NCBI RefSeq assembly: GCF_036227485.1
Contig: NZ_CP109479.1
Location: 2,170,001-2,234,000, forward strand
DNA: 64,000 bases
Direction: 5' to 3'
Source of the DNA: Streptomyces sp. NBC_01451
Lineage (GTDB): Bacteria > Actinomycetota > Actinomycetes > Streptomycetales > Streptomycetaceae
Position 1 is the first letter of the stretch. Each line of letters starts with the position of its first letter. The notes under the pieces were generated by a model, which saw only the letters and a list, made by a program, of their open reading frames with translations, was not told the DNA's origin and did not search any database. Shown piece by piece: positions 18,127 to 26,690 of this stretch. A program made the translations under genes and the position numbers.

Positions 18127-19370
18127 ACCGCGCTCCGCTCCGCCACCGGAGCCGGGCTCACCGGTAGCGCCCCCAGCCGGTGCAGCCAGGCCACGCCTCC
18201 CGCCGACGCCAGGCCGAACACCGCGCAGCACGCCCAGGGCAGCCACTCGGAGCCGCCCCGGTCACCGGCGTCCATGGCCCACCCGACGACCGTGTTGCCG
18301 ACGGCGGCGGCGATGCCGGAGACGACGTAGAAGATGCCGAAGCAGGTGCCCGTCAGCTCGGGCCGGGCGAAGCCGGGGATCAGCTCCATGACGAACGGCG
18401 AGGCGACCATCACACCGAGGTTGAGGATCAGCACCCCCACCAGGACGGGCACGGCGGCCCACCACGACCCGTCTCCCACCCCCGCCACCAGCATCGGCGG
18501 GAGGAACGCCAGCCCCATCAGCGCCAGCCCCACCGAGATCCAACGAGGCCGCGCGCCACGTGCCTTGAGCGACCGGGTGATCCGGAGCTGGAGCGCGAGG
18601 TTGGCGAGTGTGCCGACGAGGAAGACGAGGCCCGCCGCGCCGTTCCAGCCGGTTGCCCGGCGGGCGCCGTCGGGCAGGAGCAGGTAGAGCTGGTTCTCCA
18701 GGGTGAACATGCCGACCATGGCGAGCGCGAACGCGACGAAGGCCCGGTTGCTCACCACCTCGCGCCAGTCGGCGAGCACGCCCCCCTTCGCGGGTTCGAC
18801 CTCTCGGGCGGGCAGGACAAGGGCCTGGGCGACCGTGAGGACGGCGAAGATGCCGGCGGCGGCGAGCGCGGACGCCCGGAAGTCGACCAGGAGCAGTGCG
18901 CTGCCGAGCAGCGGTCCGACCAGCGCGCCGGTGGTGGCGAACACGTTGAACAGCGCGAACGCCTCCGCCTTGCGGCCTCCGGCCTCCTGTGCGAGGTAGG
19001 CCCGCACGGCCGGGTTGAACAGCGCCCCGGCCAGCCCGCTCAGCACGGACGCGGCCAGCAGCACCGGCAGTCCGTCGCCGAGCGCGAACAGCCCGAACCC
19101 GACCGTCCGCAGCCCGCACCCGGCGATGATCACCCCACGCGCGCCGAGCCGGTCGGCGGCGGAACCGCCGATGATGAACAGGCCCTGCTGGCTGAGGTTG
19201 CGCACCCCGAGGACGATGCCGACGACGGCCGCCGACATCCCCAGGTCCTCGCTGAGGTGGGTCGCGAGGTAGGGGATGAGGAGGTAGAAGCCGGTGTTGA
19301 CGCCGAGTTGGTTGACGAGGAGCAGCTGGACGGCGAGCGGGAAGCGCCGCATCTCACGCAACGTGCCCAT
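18123..19370 (-). CDS. MFS transporter (likely exporter of the cluster product)
   Basis: A 415-residue major facilitator with about 12 hydrophobic segments. The N-terminal half has NQLGVNTGFYLLIPYLATHL and the cytoplasmic loop GGSAADRLGARGVI corresponding to the MFS A-motif. The ATG at 19370 overlaps the end of the epimerase gene by 17 bases. Its place between biosynthetic genes and an importer matches known metallophore loci in which an MFS protein exports the free chelator. No direct sequence evidence defines its substrate. Confidence 0.88.
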   Translation of the reverse strand: MGTLREMRRFPLAVQLLLVNQLGVNTGFYLLIPYLATHLSEDLGMSAAVVGIVLGVRNLSQQGLFIIGGSAADRLGARGVIIAGCGLRTVGFGLFALGDGLPVLLAASVLSGLAGALFNPAVRAYLAQEAGGRKAEAFALFNVFATTGALVGPLLGSALLLVDFRASALAAAGIFAVLTVAQALVLPAREVEPAKGGVLADWREVVSNRAFVAFALAMVGMFTLENQLYLLLPDGARRATGWNGAAGLVFLVGTLANLALQLRITRSLKARGARPRWISVGLALMGLAFLPPMLVAGVGDGSWWAAVPVLVGVLILNLGVMVASPFVMELIPGFARPELTGTCFGIFYVVSGIAAAVGNTVVGWAMDAGDRGGSEWLPWACCAVFGLASAGGVAWLHRLGALPVSPAPVAERSAV

Positions 19371-20496
19371 GCTGGCCCTCCCCGGCTCCGAGCCCCTGAG
19401 TTCCGGACCCCTTCACTCCGAACGCCTTCACTCCAAGCTCTTTGGCTTCGAGCTCATTGGCTTCGAGCTCGTCGACTCCGAGGCCCGGGCGGTCACTCGC
19501 GCGTACGACGCCGTCGGCGCCGCCGATTCCGGACCACGGGTCCCGGGCCAGCAGCAGATGCCCGTCCAGGTCCGCCCAGCGGGCGCGGTCGGCGAGGTGG
19601 ACGGCGGGTGCGATGCCGAGGGTGCTGGCGGTGAGGCAGCCGAGCATCAGCTCCGTACCGCTGCCCTCGATCAACCCGGCGATACGCAGGGCCGCGTGCA
19701 CCCCGCCGCACTTGGCGAGCTTGACGTTGATGCCGTGCACGCGACCGGCGAGCCGCCGCGCGTCCTGGAGGTCCACCGCGTCCTCGTCGGCGATGAGCGG
19801 CAGCGGCGACCTCTCGGCCAGCGCCCCGAATGCCTCCGGGTCGCCGGGAGCGACGGGCTGTTCCACCGCCTCGACGCCGAGTTCGGCGAACCGGGGCAGC
19901 AACTCCCGTGCCTGGGCGATGTTCCAGGCCCCGTTGGGGTCGAGGAGCAGCCGTACGCCGGGCGCGGCGTCGCGGATGACACGTACGCGCTCCACGTCGT
20001 CCTCCGGGTCCGGGCTCCCCGCCTTGACCTTGACGATCCGGAAGCCGCTCGCGGCGAATCGGCGTGCCTCGCCGGCCGCGTGCCGCGCCGAGGAGATGCC
20101 GATGGTCCGGGCGGTCATGGCCTCGGGTGCGGCGGGTGCCCCCAGCAGCCGGTGCACGGGGACCCCGGCGCGCCTGCCGACAAGGTCGAGGAGCGCGGCC
20201 TCCACCGCGGCGGTGACGGCGGCCGGTGTGTTGTCGCCGCCCGCCAGATCCCCTTCCCGTAGCGCCTCCAGGGCGTCTTCCGGGTCGGCGAAACGACTCA
20301 ACTCCACCCTGCTCAGCTGCCGTTGGAGCGTGTCGGCGTCGAGGCCGTAGTACACGCTGGTGACGGCCTCGCCGTGGCCGCGCAGCCCTTCGTGTTCGAT
20401 GCAGAGCCACACCGCGTCGCGGGCGGCCATGGTGGAGCGGGAGATGCGCAGCGGCTCGGTGAGTTCGAGGCGGACGGTGCGCAGGCTGGCCTTCAC
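19354..20496 (-). CDS. Enolase-superfamily dipeptide epimerase-like enzyme
   Basis: A 380-residue mandelate-racemase/muconate-lactonising-fold protein. The catalytic KxK is in RIVKVKAGS, the metal ligands in LLLDPNGAWN, VEQPVAPGD and IADEDAVD, and the opposite-face Lys in INVKLAKCGG. Near the C-terminus WADLDGHLLL matches the (A)DLDG segment of L-Ala-D/L-Glu-type dipeptide epimerases. Such enzymes invert one residue of a dipeptide, a fitting partner for the ATP-grasp ligase of this operon. The last 35 or so residues are a low-complexity tail with repeated ELEA and GVKAFGVKG units absent from the fold. The GTG at 20496 overlaps the preceding stop. Confidence 0.88.
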   Translation of the reverse strand: MKASLRTVRLELTEPLRISRSTMAARDAVWLCIEHEGLRGHGEAVTSVYYGLDADTLQRQLSRVELSRFADPEDALEALREGDLAGGDNTPAAVTAAVEAALLDLVGRRAGVPVHRLLGAPAAPEAMTARTIGISSARHAAGEARRFAASGFRIVKVKAGSPDPEDDVERVRVIRDAAPGVRLLLDPNGAWNIAQARELLPRFAELGVEAVEQPVAPGDPEAFGALAERSPLPLIADEDAVDLQDARRLAGRVHGINVKLAKCGGVHAALRIAGLIEGSGTELMLGCLTASTLGIAPAVHLADRARWADLDGHLLLARDPWSGIGGADGVVRASDRPGLGVDELEANELEAKELGVKAFGVKGSGTQGLGAGEGQHGHVA

Positions 20497-21578
20497 TGGT
20501 TCCTTTCCTGCGGGGAGAGCGGGTCGGTGACGCGGGTGCAGCGCACCCAGCCGGTGGCCTCGGCGGCGCGGGGGTGGGGTATCTCGACGGGGCGGGTCGC
20601 CGCCGTGTTCGGGTCGAGGCCGTGGGCGAGGGCGAAGTCGTCGTCGTAGACGGTGCCGAGGTAGCGGTGCGGGCCGTCGGGGAAGACGGTGGCGACGACG
20701 GCGCCGGGGTGGACGCGGGCCGCCCAGGCGGCGACGCGGGCGACGGCGCCGGTGCTCCAGCCACCGCTGACGAAGCTCTGGCGGGCGAGCCTGCGACAGC
20801 TGTCGACGGCTTCGGCGGGGCCGATCCAGTGGACCTCGTCGAAGGCGTCGTAGGCGACGTTGCGCGGGTGGATGCTGCTGCCGAGGCCGCGCATCAGACG
20901 GGGCCGGGCGGGCTGGCCGAAGATGGTGGAGCCGGTGGCGTCGACCCCGATGAGCCGCAGCCCGGGCCAGCGCCGGCGCAGTGGTCCGGTGATTCCGGCG
21001 CTGTGCCCGCCGGTGCCGACGCTGCACACCAGGACGTCCAAGTGGTCGAGCTGGGCGGTGAGTTCGGCGGCCAGGGAGGCGTATCCGGCGATGTTGTCGG
21101 GGTTGTTGTACTGGTCGGGCCAGTAGGCGTCGGGCAGTGCGGCGAGGAGTTCGCGGAGGCGGGTGAGCCGCGCGGCCTGCCAGCCGCCCTGTGCCGCCGG
21201 CCGGTCGACGATCTCCAGCCTGACTCCGTGGGAGCGCAGCAACTGCCGCATGGAGGGCTCAAGTTCGCTGTCACCGACCAGTACGACGGGGTGGCCGAGG
21301 GCCTGTCCGGCGAAGGCGAGCCCGACTCCGAGGGTGCCGGACGTGGACTCCACCACCGGTGCGCCGGAGCGCAGTTCGCCGCGTTCACGGGCGCCGAGCA
21401 GCATGGACACGGCGGCGCGCGCTTTCATGCCGCCCACCCCGAGCCCTTCGAGCTTGGCCCAGAACCCCGGTTGCGGTCCCGGGAGTTCGGCGGTGATCCG
21501 GGCGAGGGGGGTGCGGCCGAGGAGCGCCAGCAGCTCATGGCGGGCGGCGGGCGCGGAGCGTACAACGGTCGTCGTCAT
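20493..21578 (-). CDS. Cysteine synthase-like PLP-dependent enzyme
   Basis: A 361-residue fold-type II PLP enzyme of the cysteine synthase/cystathionine beta-synthase group. The PLP Lys is expected in GVGGMKARAA (about residue 52), the substrate loop is ESTSGTLGVGLA, and the phosphate-binding loop is SVGTGGHSAG. The group includes enzymes that replace the beta-substituent of serine or O-phosphoserine, for example SbnA-like enzymes that lead to 2,3-diaminopropionate. The usual SbnA partner dehydrogenase (SbnB) is not in this locus. The ATG at 21578 overlaps the DUF364 stop. It probably supplies an unusual amino acid for the product. Confidence 0.88.
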   Translation of the reverse strand: MTTTVVRSAPAARHELLALLGRTPLARITAELPGPQPGFWAKLEGLGVGGMKARAAVSMLLGARERGELRSGAPVVESTSGTLGVGLAFAGQALGHPVVLVGDSELEPSMRQLLRSHGVRLEIVDRPAAQGGWQAARLTRLRELLAALPDAYWPDQYNNPDNIAGYASLAAELTAQLDHLDVLVCSVGTGGHSAGITGPLRRRWPGLRLIGVDATGSTIFGQPARPRLMRGLGSSIHPRNVAYDAFDEVHWIGPAEAVDSCRRLARQSFVSGGWSTGAVARVAAWAARVHPGAVVATVFPDGPHRYLGTVYDDDFALAHGLDPNTAATRPVEIPHPRAAEATGWVRCTRVTDPLSPQERNQ

Positions 21579-22462
21579 CGGGGGCCGTTCCCGCCGTAGC
21601 AGTGGATGGTGCCGGGGCCGCCGTCGAGCCAGAAGAAGGGGTACGGTTCCGCGCAGACCGCGCTCACACCGTGTCCGAGGAGGCGGGGCAGGATCGCGCT
21701 GCCGGTCTGGGCGAACATGACCAACTGCCTTCCGTGGGCGAGCGCGTGGCGCCGCAGCGGCTCGAACGTCCCGTTGCCGAGGGTCATCCCGGAGGCGAGC
21801 ACGGCGTCACAGCGTCCGTTCTCCACCTCGGCGAGGGCGTCGGTGACCACCGGATCGCCCCACTCCGTCGTGCCGCCCTTGAGATCGCACGGCACGTAGT
21901 TCAGTGCGCGTGAACGCAGTTGCTCCAGTAGGGAGTTGACGACTCCGACGACGAGGACCGTGGCCCCCGGCGGCAGGTCGAGAAGCGCCACCACGGTCTT
22001 CGCCCGCGCCCGTGACTTCACCAGCGAGGACCCCGCCGGGAGCCGCACCGCCCGGGCGCCGTGCTCGGGAGTGTGCGGGGTGATGTGCATGAGGTAGGCG
22101 TCGAGGGCGGCCACGCGCACCGGCGGCAGGGGGTGCTGAAGGAGCCGGGCGACGTCCGCGCCGACGCAGTCGTCGATCGCGTCGTCCGGCAGTTCCCCGG
22201 GTTCGACGGCGCACGACCCGACGGCCGCGCCCAGGCGGAGGCTGAGGACCTCGTTGCGGTATCCGCTGCCCCGTCCCTCGTGCCGTACGGCCTGCCGGGT
22301 GGCGAAGGCCACGGCGATGCGCTGCGTACGCGGATCGGGTCCGAGGTCACCGGCGAGAGCCCGGGCCACGAGTCCGTCGCAGGAATCCGGCGAGGCGACT
22401 GCCGAGGAGACCGCCGCGGCAGCTGCCGGGGCGATGACCGGCGTTCGCGGTCCGTCGTTCAC
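21575..22462 (-). CDS. Rossmann-like DUF364 (putative heavy-metal chelation) protein
   Basis: A 295-residue protein. The N-terminal half resembles the DUF4213-type domain (YRNEVLSLRLGAAVGSC). The C-terminal half is the Rossmann-like DUF364 domain, with ATVLVVGVVNSLLEQLRSR and the conserved late segment DAVLASGMTLGNGTFEPL. These domains occur next to metal-related enzymes and have been suggested to bind heavy metals, but the reaction is not established. It starts at GTG 22462, overlapping the ATP-grasp stop. Its presence is one of the reasons to link the operon to metals. Confidence 0.8.
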   Translation of the reverse strand: MNDGPRTPVIAPAAAAAVSSAVASPDSCDGLVARALAGDLGPDPRTQRIAVAFATRQAVRHEGRGSGYRNEVLSLRLGAAVGSCAVEPGELPDDAIDDCVGADVARLLQHPLPPVRVAALDAYLMHITPHTPEHGARAVRLPAGSSLVKSRARAKTVVALLDLPPGATVLVVGVVNSLLEQLRSRALNYVPCDLKGGTTEWGDPVVTDALAEVENGRCDAVLASGMTLGNGTFEPLRRHALAHGRQLVMFAQTGSAILPRLLGHGVSAVCAEPYPFFWLDGGPGTIHCYGGNGPR

Positions 22463-23718
22463 CGGATCACCAGTCCGGCCCGCAACTCGCTCAGCAGGGA
22501 GTCGACGCGGGCGCGGGCGCCGAGTCCGTCGGGGTCGGCCGCCATGACGTGCCCGAGGTATTCGTTGTTGCTGCCCGCGGCCTTGACGACGGTTCCCGGT
22601 TCGGCGAGCTGGACCTCCAGCACTCCTTCCCGGGCCCGGAGTTCGCTGCCGCCGTTCAGCGATTCCAGGGTCCCCTCCGTCTCCGGGACGAGGAAGCCGA
22701 CGGCCGCGCTGCGCAGCCCCGTGTCGGTGCGGCGCAGATCGGGGGCGAGGCCGAGGGAGACGTCCACGAAGGCGGCGGCGAGGTCGATGCCGGTGACGTG
22801 GCGGACGAGTTCGGTGATGCGGTTGCCGGCCGGACGCGGGTTGACCTCGACGACGCGCGGCCCGGCGGACGTCAGCTTGATCTCCGTGTGGGCCACGACC
22901 CCCTCCACCAGACCGAGTGCCTTCAGGGCGCCCAGCGCGGTCTGCTCGGCGGCCTCGGTGTCGGCGGCGGACAGTCCGGCCGGGAACATATGGCCGGTCT
23001 CGATGAAGGCGGGTGCTCCGGCGATGCTCTTGTCGGTCACTCCGACCACCTGGACCGCGCCCGCGAAGGACACGGTCTCGACGCTCACCTCGGGCCCGTC
23101 GAGAAGCTCTTCGAGGAGTACGACGGGCGGGCGCCGCTGCCCCCTGGCGTTGACCGGGAACGCACTCAACGCCCGGCAGGCCTGGGCGAGTTGGGCTTCG
23201 TCGTCGACGCGGCGGACATACATCCCCGCACAGAGGTCGACCGGCTTGACGACCAGCGGATACCCGATGCCGACCGCTTCGCGCACGATGTCGGCCCACT
23301 CCTCGCACACGGCGAAGCGCGGCCCGGGCACCCCGGCGTCCGCCAGTACGCGCCGGGTGGCGTCCTTGCGGCAGGCGTTCTCCACGGCTTCGGGGCCGGG
23401 GCCCGGCAGCCCGAGGCGCCCGGCGATCCGGGCGACCGTGGGCAGGTAGTAGTCGCACGAGGTGACGACACCGTCGAAGCCGAGCACCGCGTGCAACCGC
23501 TCGACGTACGGCAGCAGTTCGTCGAGGTCGTTGGTGTCGGCGGTGACCACGTTGCGGGCGCCGAGCAGCGGATGCGCGGCCCCCTCGGGCGCACTGCGCA
23601 GATAGTGGTGCAGGTCACGGGTGAGGAAGGTGAACTCGTGCCCGCTCTCCCGGATCGCCCGTGGCAGCAGCCTGCTCATCGATCCGACCCAGCTCTCGAC
23701 CACCAGCAAATGAGCCAC
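22459..23718 (-). CDS. ATP-grasp ligase, first gene of the operon
   Basis: A 419-residue ATP-grasp carboxylate-amine ligase of the kind that joins amino acids. ATP-binding elements include YPLVVKPVDLCAGMYV and the VVLLEELLDGPEVSVETV segment; the metal-binding region near residue 290 contains HTEIKLTSAGPRVVEVNPRPAGN. It probably forms the amide bond of a dipeptide-like product. The GTG at 23718 follows a strong AGGGGAG ribosome binding site, which decides the start over an in-frame GTG 33 bases upstream. It is the promoter-proximal gene of a ten-gene operon running to 12139. Confidence 0.88.
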   Translation of the reverse strand: MAHLLVVESWVGSMSRLLPRAIRESGHEFTFLTRDLHHYLRSAPEGAAHPLLGARNVVTADTNDLDELLPYVERLHAVLGFDGVVTSCDYYLPTVARIAGRLGLPGPGPEAVENACRKDATRRVLADAGVPGPRFAVCEEWADIVREAVGIGYPLVVKPVDLCAGMYVRRVDDEAQLAQACRALSAFPVNARGQRRPPVVLLEELLDGPEVSVETVSFAGAVQVVGVTDKSIAGAPAFIETGHMFPAGLSAADTEAAEQTALGALKALGLVEGVVAHTEIKLTSAGPRVVEVNPRPAGNRITELVRHVTGIDLAAAFVDVSLGLAPDLRRTDTGLRSAAVGFLVPETEGTLESLNGGSELRAREGVLEVQLAEPGTVVKAAGSNNEYLGHVMAADPDGLGARARVDSLLSELRAGLVIR

Positions 23719-23805
23719 AACTCCCCTTTCCACCGCGGCGGTTGAGACCACCGGGGCAGCGCGAAGGCACCCCCGTCGGGGAGGGCTTCGGACTTGACCG
23801 TGGAC

Positions 23806-23835
23806 ACGTTATCGACAATCGTTTTCATTGTCATC
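23806..23835 (-). promoter_or_regulatory. Fur/Zur-type operator over the promoter of the ten-gene operon
   Basis: The core GACAATCGTTTTCATTGTC (23814-23832) is an inverted repeat (GACAAT...ATTGTC) that matches 13 of 19 positions of the classical Fur box. On the minus strand TGAAAACGATTGTCG matches 11 of 15 positions of the Zur-like sequence TGAAAATCATTTTCA. A minus-strand promoter ATGACA (23835-23830), 18-base spacer, TAACGT (23811-23806) would be covered by it. Binding by a zinc- or related metal-sensing Fur-family repressor is inferred. Confidence 0.6.
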
Positions 23836-23875
23836 TGATGACCGGACTCTTACCGATGCCGAGATTGCGAGACCC

Positions 23876-25417
23876 GTGCCGCCTCCCCCACGCCTCCCGC
23901 TGCCACGGCCCTCACGCCGTACGGCCCTGCTCTGCGCCTTCCTGGCCGGCGCCGCCGCCCTTCTCCCCGCACCGGCGGCCCGGGCCGCCCCCACCACCCC
24001 CACCCGCGTCCACTTCGGCACCTGCCCGGACTCCGTACCGAGACCGGCGGCGCCCGAGACCGTCGAATGCGGCCGGCTCGACGTGCCCCTGAACTGGGAC
24101 GCTCCGGCGGTGGACGGCCCACGGCTGCGGATCGCCGTCTCCCGGGTCCGCGCCTCCGGTACGGCCGCCGAGCGGCGCGGCATCCTGCTGGTGAACCCCG
24201 GAGGCCCGGGCGGGGCCGGGCTGCCGTACGCGGTCACGAAGCGGGCCAGGCTTCCCGAGAGCGTGCGGCGCGCGTTCGACGTGATCGGCTTCGATCCGCG
24301 GGGCACCGGCCTGAGTTCACCCGTCGACTGCGGTGCGATGGGGGGCCTCTTCGACGGCGACCGCCCGCACGCGGACCCCGTGCCCGTGGGCCCCCGGGCC
24401 GAGTCGGCGTACCTCCGCTCGCTGCGCGCCCTGGCGGACGACTGTGCGGCGGGCGTCGGCGACGAGGTGCTGCCGTATCTCTCCACGGAGCAGACGGCGC
24501 GGGACATGGACGCGATCCGTGCCGCTCTCGGCGAGCACCGGACGAGCTTCCTCGGTGTGTCGTACGGGAGTTATCTGGGCGCCGCCTACACGGCTCGTTT
24601 TCCCCACCGGGTCGGGCGGATGGTGCTGGACAGTGTCGTCGGACCGTGGGACTGGTACGACTTCGACGTCGTGCAGAGCCGGGCACTGCTGCGCGGGCGC
24701 GACACCTTCCTCGCCTGGACCGCACGCCACCCGGACCGCTTCGGGCTCGGCGACGACACCGGGGCGGTTCGGGACGCGTATCTGCGGGTGCGGGAAGGAC
24801 TTCGCGAGCGGCCCGTGGACGGGTTCGGGGCGGCGGCCTTCGACCGGGCCGTCTACCGCGCCCTCGGCCGCACCGAACGCTGGGCGGGCCTGGCCGACGG
24901 ACTGCGTACGTATCTGCGGGACGGTACGCCGGGCACACTGCGCCCCCCGACCGCCCCCGGCTCGCCCGACTCACGCACCTTCGAGGCGGCCAACCGGACC
25001 GTGAAGTGCGCCGACGGACCAGGTCCGGCCCCCGCCCGCGTCCTGGCCGACCTCCGCCGCACGCGACGGCTGGACCCGCAGCCCGTGCTGACCGGCATGG
25101 AGGCATCGGCCTGCGCCTTCTGGCACCACCGGCCCGCCCGCCGAACCGCCCTGGGCAGCCCCGCGGCCCCGCCCGTCCTGCTGATCGCCTCCGCCCACGA
25201 CCCGGTCACCCCGATCGAGGGCGCCCACGAGCTGCGCCGCCTGCTGCCCGGCTCCCGTCTGGTCACCCTCGACGACGACTACTCCCACGGCGTGTTCGCG
25301 AGCCGGGGCAACGCGTGCGTCGACTCGACGGCCGCCGCCTACCTGGTCGCCGGGCGGGTCCCGGCGGCGGACGTGCGTTGCGCGGGCCCGGGGCTGCCGG
25401 TGCCGGCCGGCCCGTAG
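23876..25417 (+). CDS. Secreted alpha/beta hydrolase, tripeptidyl aminopeptidase-like
   Basis: A 513-residue serine peptidase of the S33-like secreted Streptomyces family. The signal peptide has SRRTALLCAFLAGAAALLPA and an Ala-rich cleavage region. The oxyanion segment reads LLVNPGGPGGAG, and the nucleophile elbow GVSYGSYLG contains the catalytic Ser. A late DPVTP and DYSHGVFA supply the expected Asp and His. I chose GTG 23876 because it puts the signal peptide near the start; a TTG 48 bases upstream is in frame but would lie inside the Fur/Zur-like site. It diverges from the metallophore-like operon and may share its control region. Confidence 0.88.
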   Translation: MPPPPRLPLPRPSRRTALLCAFLAGAAALLPAPAARAAPTTPTRVHFGTCPDSVPRPAAPETVECGRLDVPLNWDAPAVDGPRLRIAVSRVRASGTAAERRGILLVNPGGPGGAGLPYAVTKRARLPESVRRAFDVIGFDPRGTGLSSPVDCGAMGGLFDGDRPHADPVPVGPRAESAYLRSLRALADDCAAGVGDEVLPYLSTEQTARDMDAIRAALGEHRTSFLGVSYGSYLGAAYTARFPHRVGRMVLDSVVGPWDWYDFDVVQSRALLRGRDTFLAWTARHPDRFGLGDDTGAVRDAYLRVREGLRERPVDGFGAAAFDRAVYRALGRTERWAGLADGLRTYLRDGTPGTLRPPTAPGSPDSRTFEAANRTVKCADGPGPAPARVLADLRRTRRLDPQPVLTGMEASACAFWHHRPARRTALGSPAAPPVLLIASAHDPVTPIEGAHELRRLLPGSRLVTLDDDYSHGVFASRGNACVDSTAAAYLVAGRVPAADVRCAGPGLPVPAGP

Positions 25418-25427
25418 CGTGCCACGG

Positions 25428-25480
25428 GCGCACCCCGGCGGCCGGAAGGGAACCGGCCGGAACCGGTCGACGGGGTGCGC
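25428..25480. terminator. GC-rich hairpin between convergent genes
   Basis: GCGCACCCCG (25428-25437) pairs with CGGGGTGCGC (25471-25480), and an inner CCGGCCGG-type helix can form in the loop. No T-run follows. It lies between the convergent peptidase and oxidoreductase genes and can act on both strands. Confidence 0.6.
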
Positions 25481-25498
25481 ACCGGCGGCGTACCGGGA

Positions 25499-26422
25499 CT
25501 ACGACAGCTGCGACTGCACCTGCGAGGAGATCAGCTCCAGGTGGTCGAGGTCGTCGAGGTCGAGGATCTGGAGATAGATCCGCTGTGAGCCGGCCTCCGC
25601 GTACCGGCCGATCTTCTCCACGACCTCGGCCGGGGAGCCCGCCAGTCCGTTGGCCTTCAGTTCGTCGACCTCGCGGCCGATCGCGTCGGCGCGGCGGGCC
25701 ACTTCCTGGTCGTCCTTGCCGACGCAGACCACGAGCGCGTTCGAGTACGTCAGCTCGTCGGCCTTGCGGCCCGCGCGCTCGGCCGCCGCTCGGACCCGGC
25801 CGAACTGGCGCTCGGTGTCCTCGGCCGAGGAGAACGGCATGTTGAACTCGTCGGCGTACTGCGCGGTCAGCCGCGGGGTACGGGCCGCGCCGTGGCCGCC
25901 GATGAGCACGGGGATCTTGGCCTGCGCGGGCTTGGGGAGGGCCGGCGAGTCGGTGAGGTCGTAGTGCGTGCCGTGATGGCTGAACGTTTCGCCGGTCTTC
26001 GCCTCCCACAGACCGGTGACGATCGCCAGCTGCTCTTCGAGGCGGGCGAACCTCTCCTGCGGGAACGGGATGCCGTACGCCTTGTGCTCCTGCTCGAACC
26101 AGCCCGCGCCCAGGCCGAGTTCGACCCGCCCGCCGGACATCTGGTCGACCTGCGCGACCTGGATCGCCAGGACACCGGGGAGGCGGAAGGTGGCGGCCGT
26201 CATCAGGGTGCCGAGGCGGATGCGCCTGGTCTCGCGGGCGAGTCCGGCGAGGGTGATCCAGGCGTCGGTGGGACCGGGCAGGCCGTCCCCGGAGCCCATG
26301 TGGAGATAGTGGTCGGAGCGGAAGAACGCGTCGAAACCAAGGTCCTCGGTGGCCTTCGCCACGGCGAGCAGGGTGTCGTAGGTCGCGCCTTGCTGGGGTT
26401 CGGTGAAGATGCGAAGATCCAT
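25499..26422 (-). CDS. LLM-class F420-dependent oxidoreductase
   Basis: A 307-residue luciferase-like TIM-barrel enzyme. It opens MDLRIFTEPQQGATYDTLLA and shows the typical early segment DAFFRSDHYLHMG, the VAQVDQMSGGRVELGLGAGW segment, and PVLIGGHGAARTPRLTAQYAD, all characteristic of F420-dependent LLM proteins of actinobacteria. The cofactor is inferred from family membership. The ATG at 26422 follows GATGGGGGC. The natural substrate is not evident from the neighbours. Confidence 0.9.
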   Translation of the reverse strand: MDLRIFTEPQQGATYDTLLAVAKATEDLGFDAFFRSDHYLHMGSGDGLPGPTDAWITLAGLARETRRIRLGTLMTAATFRLPGVLAIQVAQVDQMSGGRVELGLGAGWFEQEHKAYGIPFPQERFARLEEQLAIVTGLWEAKTGETFSHHGTHYDLTDSPALPKPAQAKIPVLIGGHGAARTPRLTAQYADEFNMPFSSAEDTERQFGRVRAAAERAGRKADELTYSNALVVCVGKDDQEVARRADAIGREVDELKANGLAGSPAEVVEKIGRYAEAGSQRIYLQILDLDDLDHLELISSQVQSQLS

Positions 26423-26690
26423 GCCCCCATCCTGCACTCGGACCCCGGTCAATCTCACCGGCACCCCCTGCCCCACGCCTCCCCGGTCGGGTGAAAAACC
26501 GTCAACCACGTGCGAGGTGCGGGTCCGTACCAGTGACCCCCCACCGTGATGATCGTTGGCTCGGGCGGAGCCGGCCCGACCGGCGCCCGCGCCGGCACCG
26601 ACCGGTCGGCCAGTTCCCTTGCCGGCTCGCTCGCTCCGGGGCGCACCCGCGTCGGCCCCCTCGGGGGCCAGGGGCCGAGGAGGCCGTCCA

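Noticed and set aside
20493..21578. SbnA-type diaminopropionate synthase as a firm call
   Set aside because: The SbnB-type partner is missing and the PLP-lysine region reads GMKARAA, so the substrate is left open.
12139..23835. Staphylopine-like opine metallophore cluster
   Set aside because: Nicotianamine-synthase-like and opine dehydrogenase genes are absent. Only the exporter and importer classes match.
23828..23875. TTG 23828 as the start of the secreted peptidase
   Set aside because: It would lie within the Fur/Zur-like site and add an acidic segment before the signal peptide; GTG 23876 gives a normal signal sequence.
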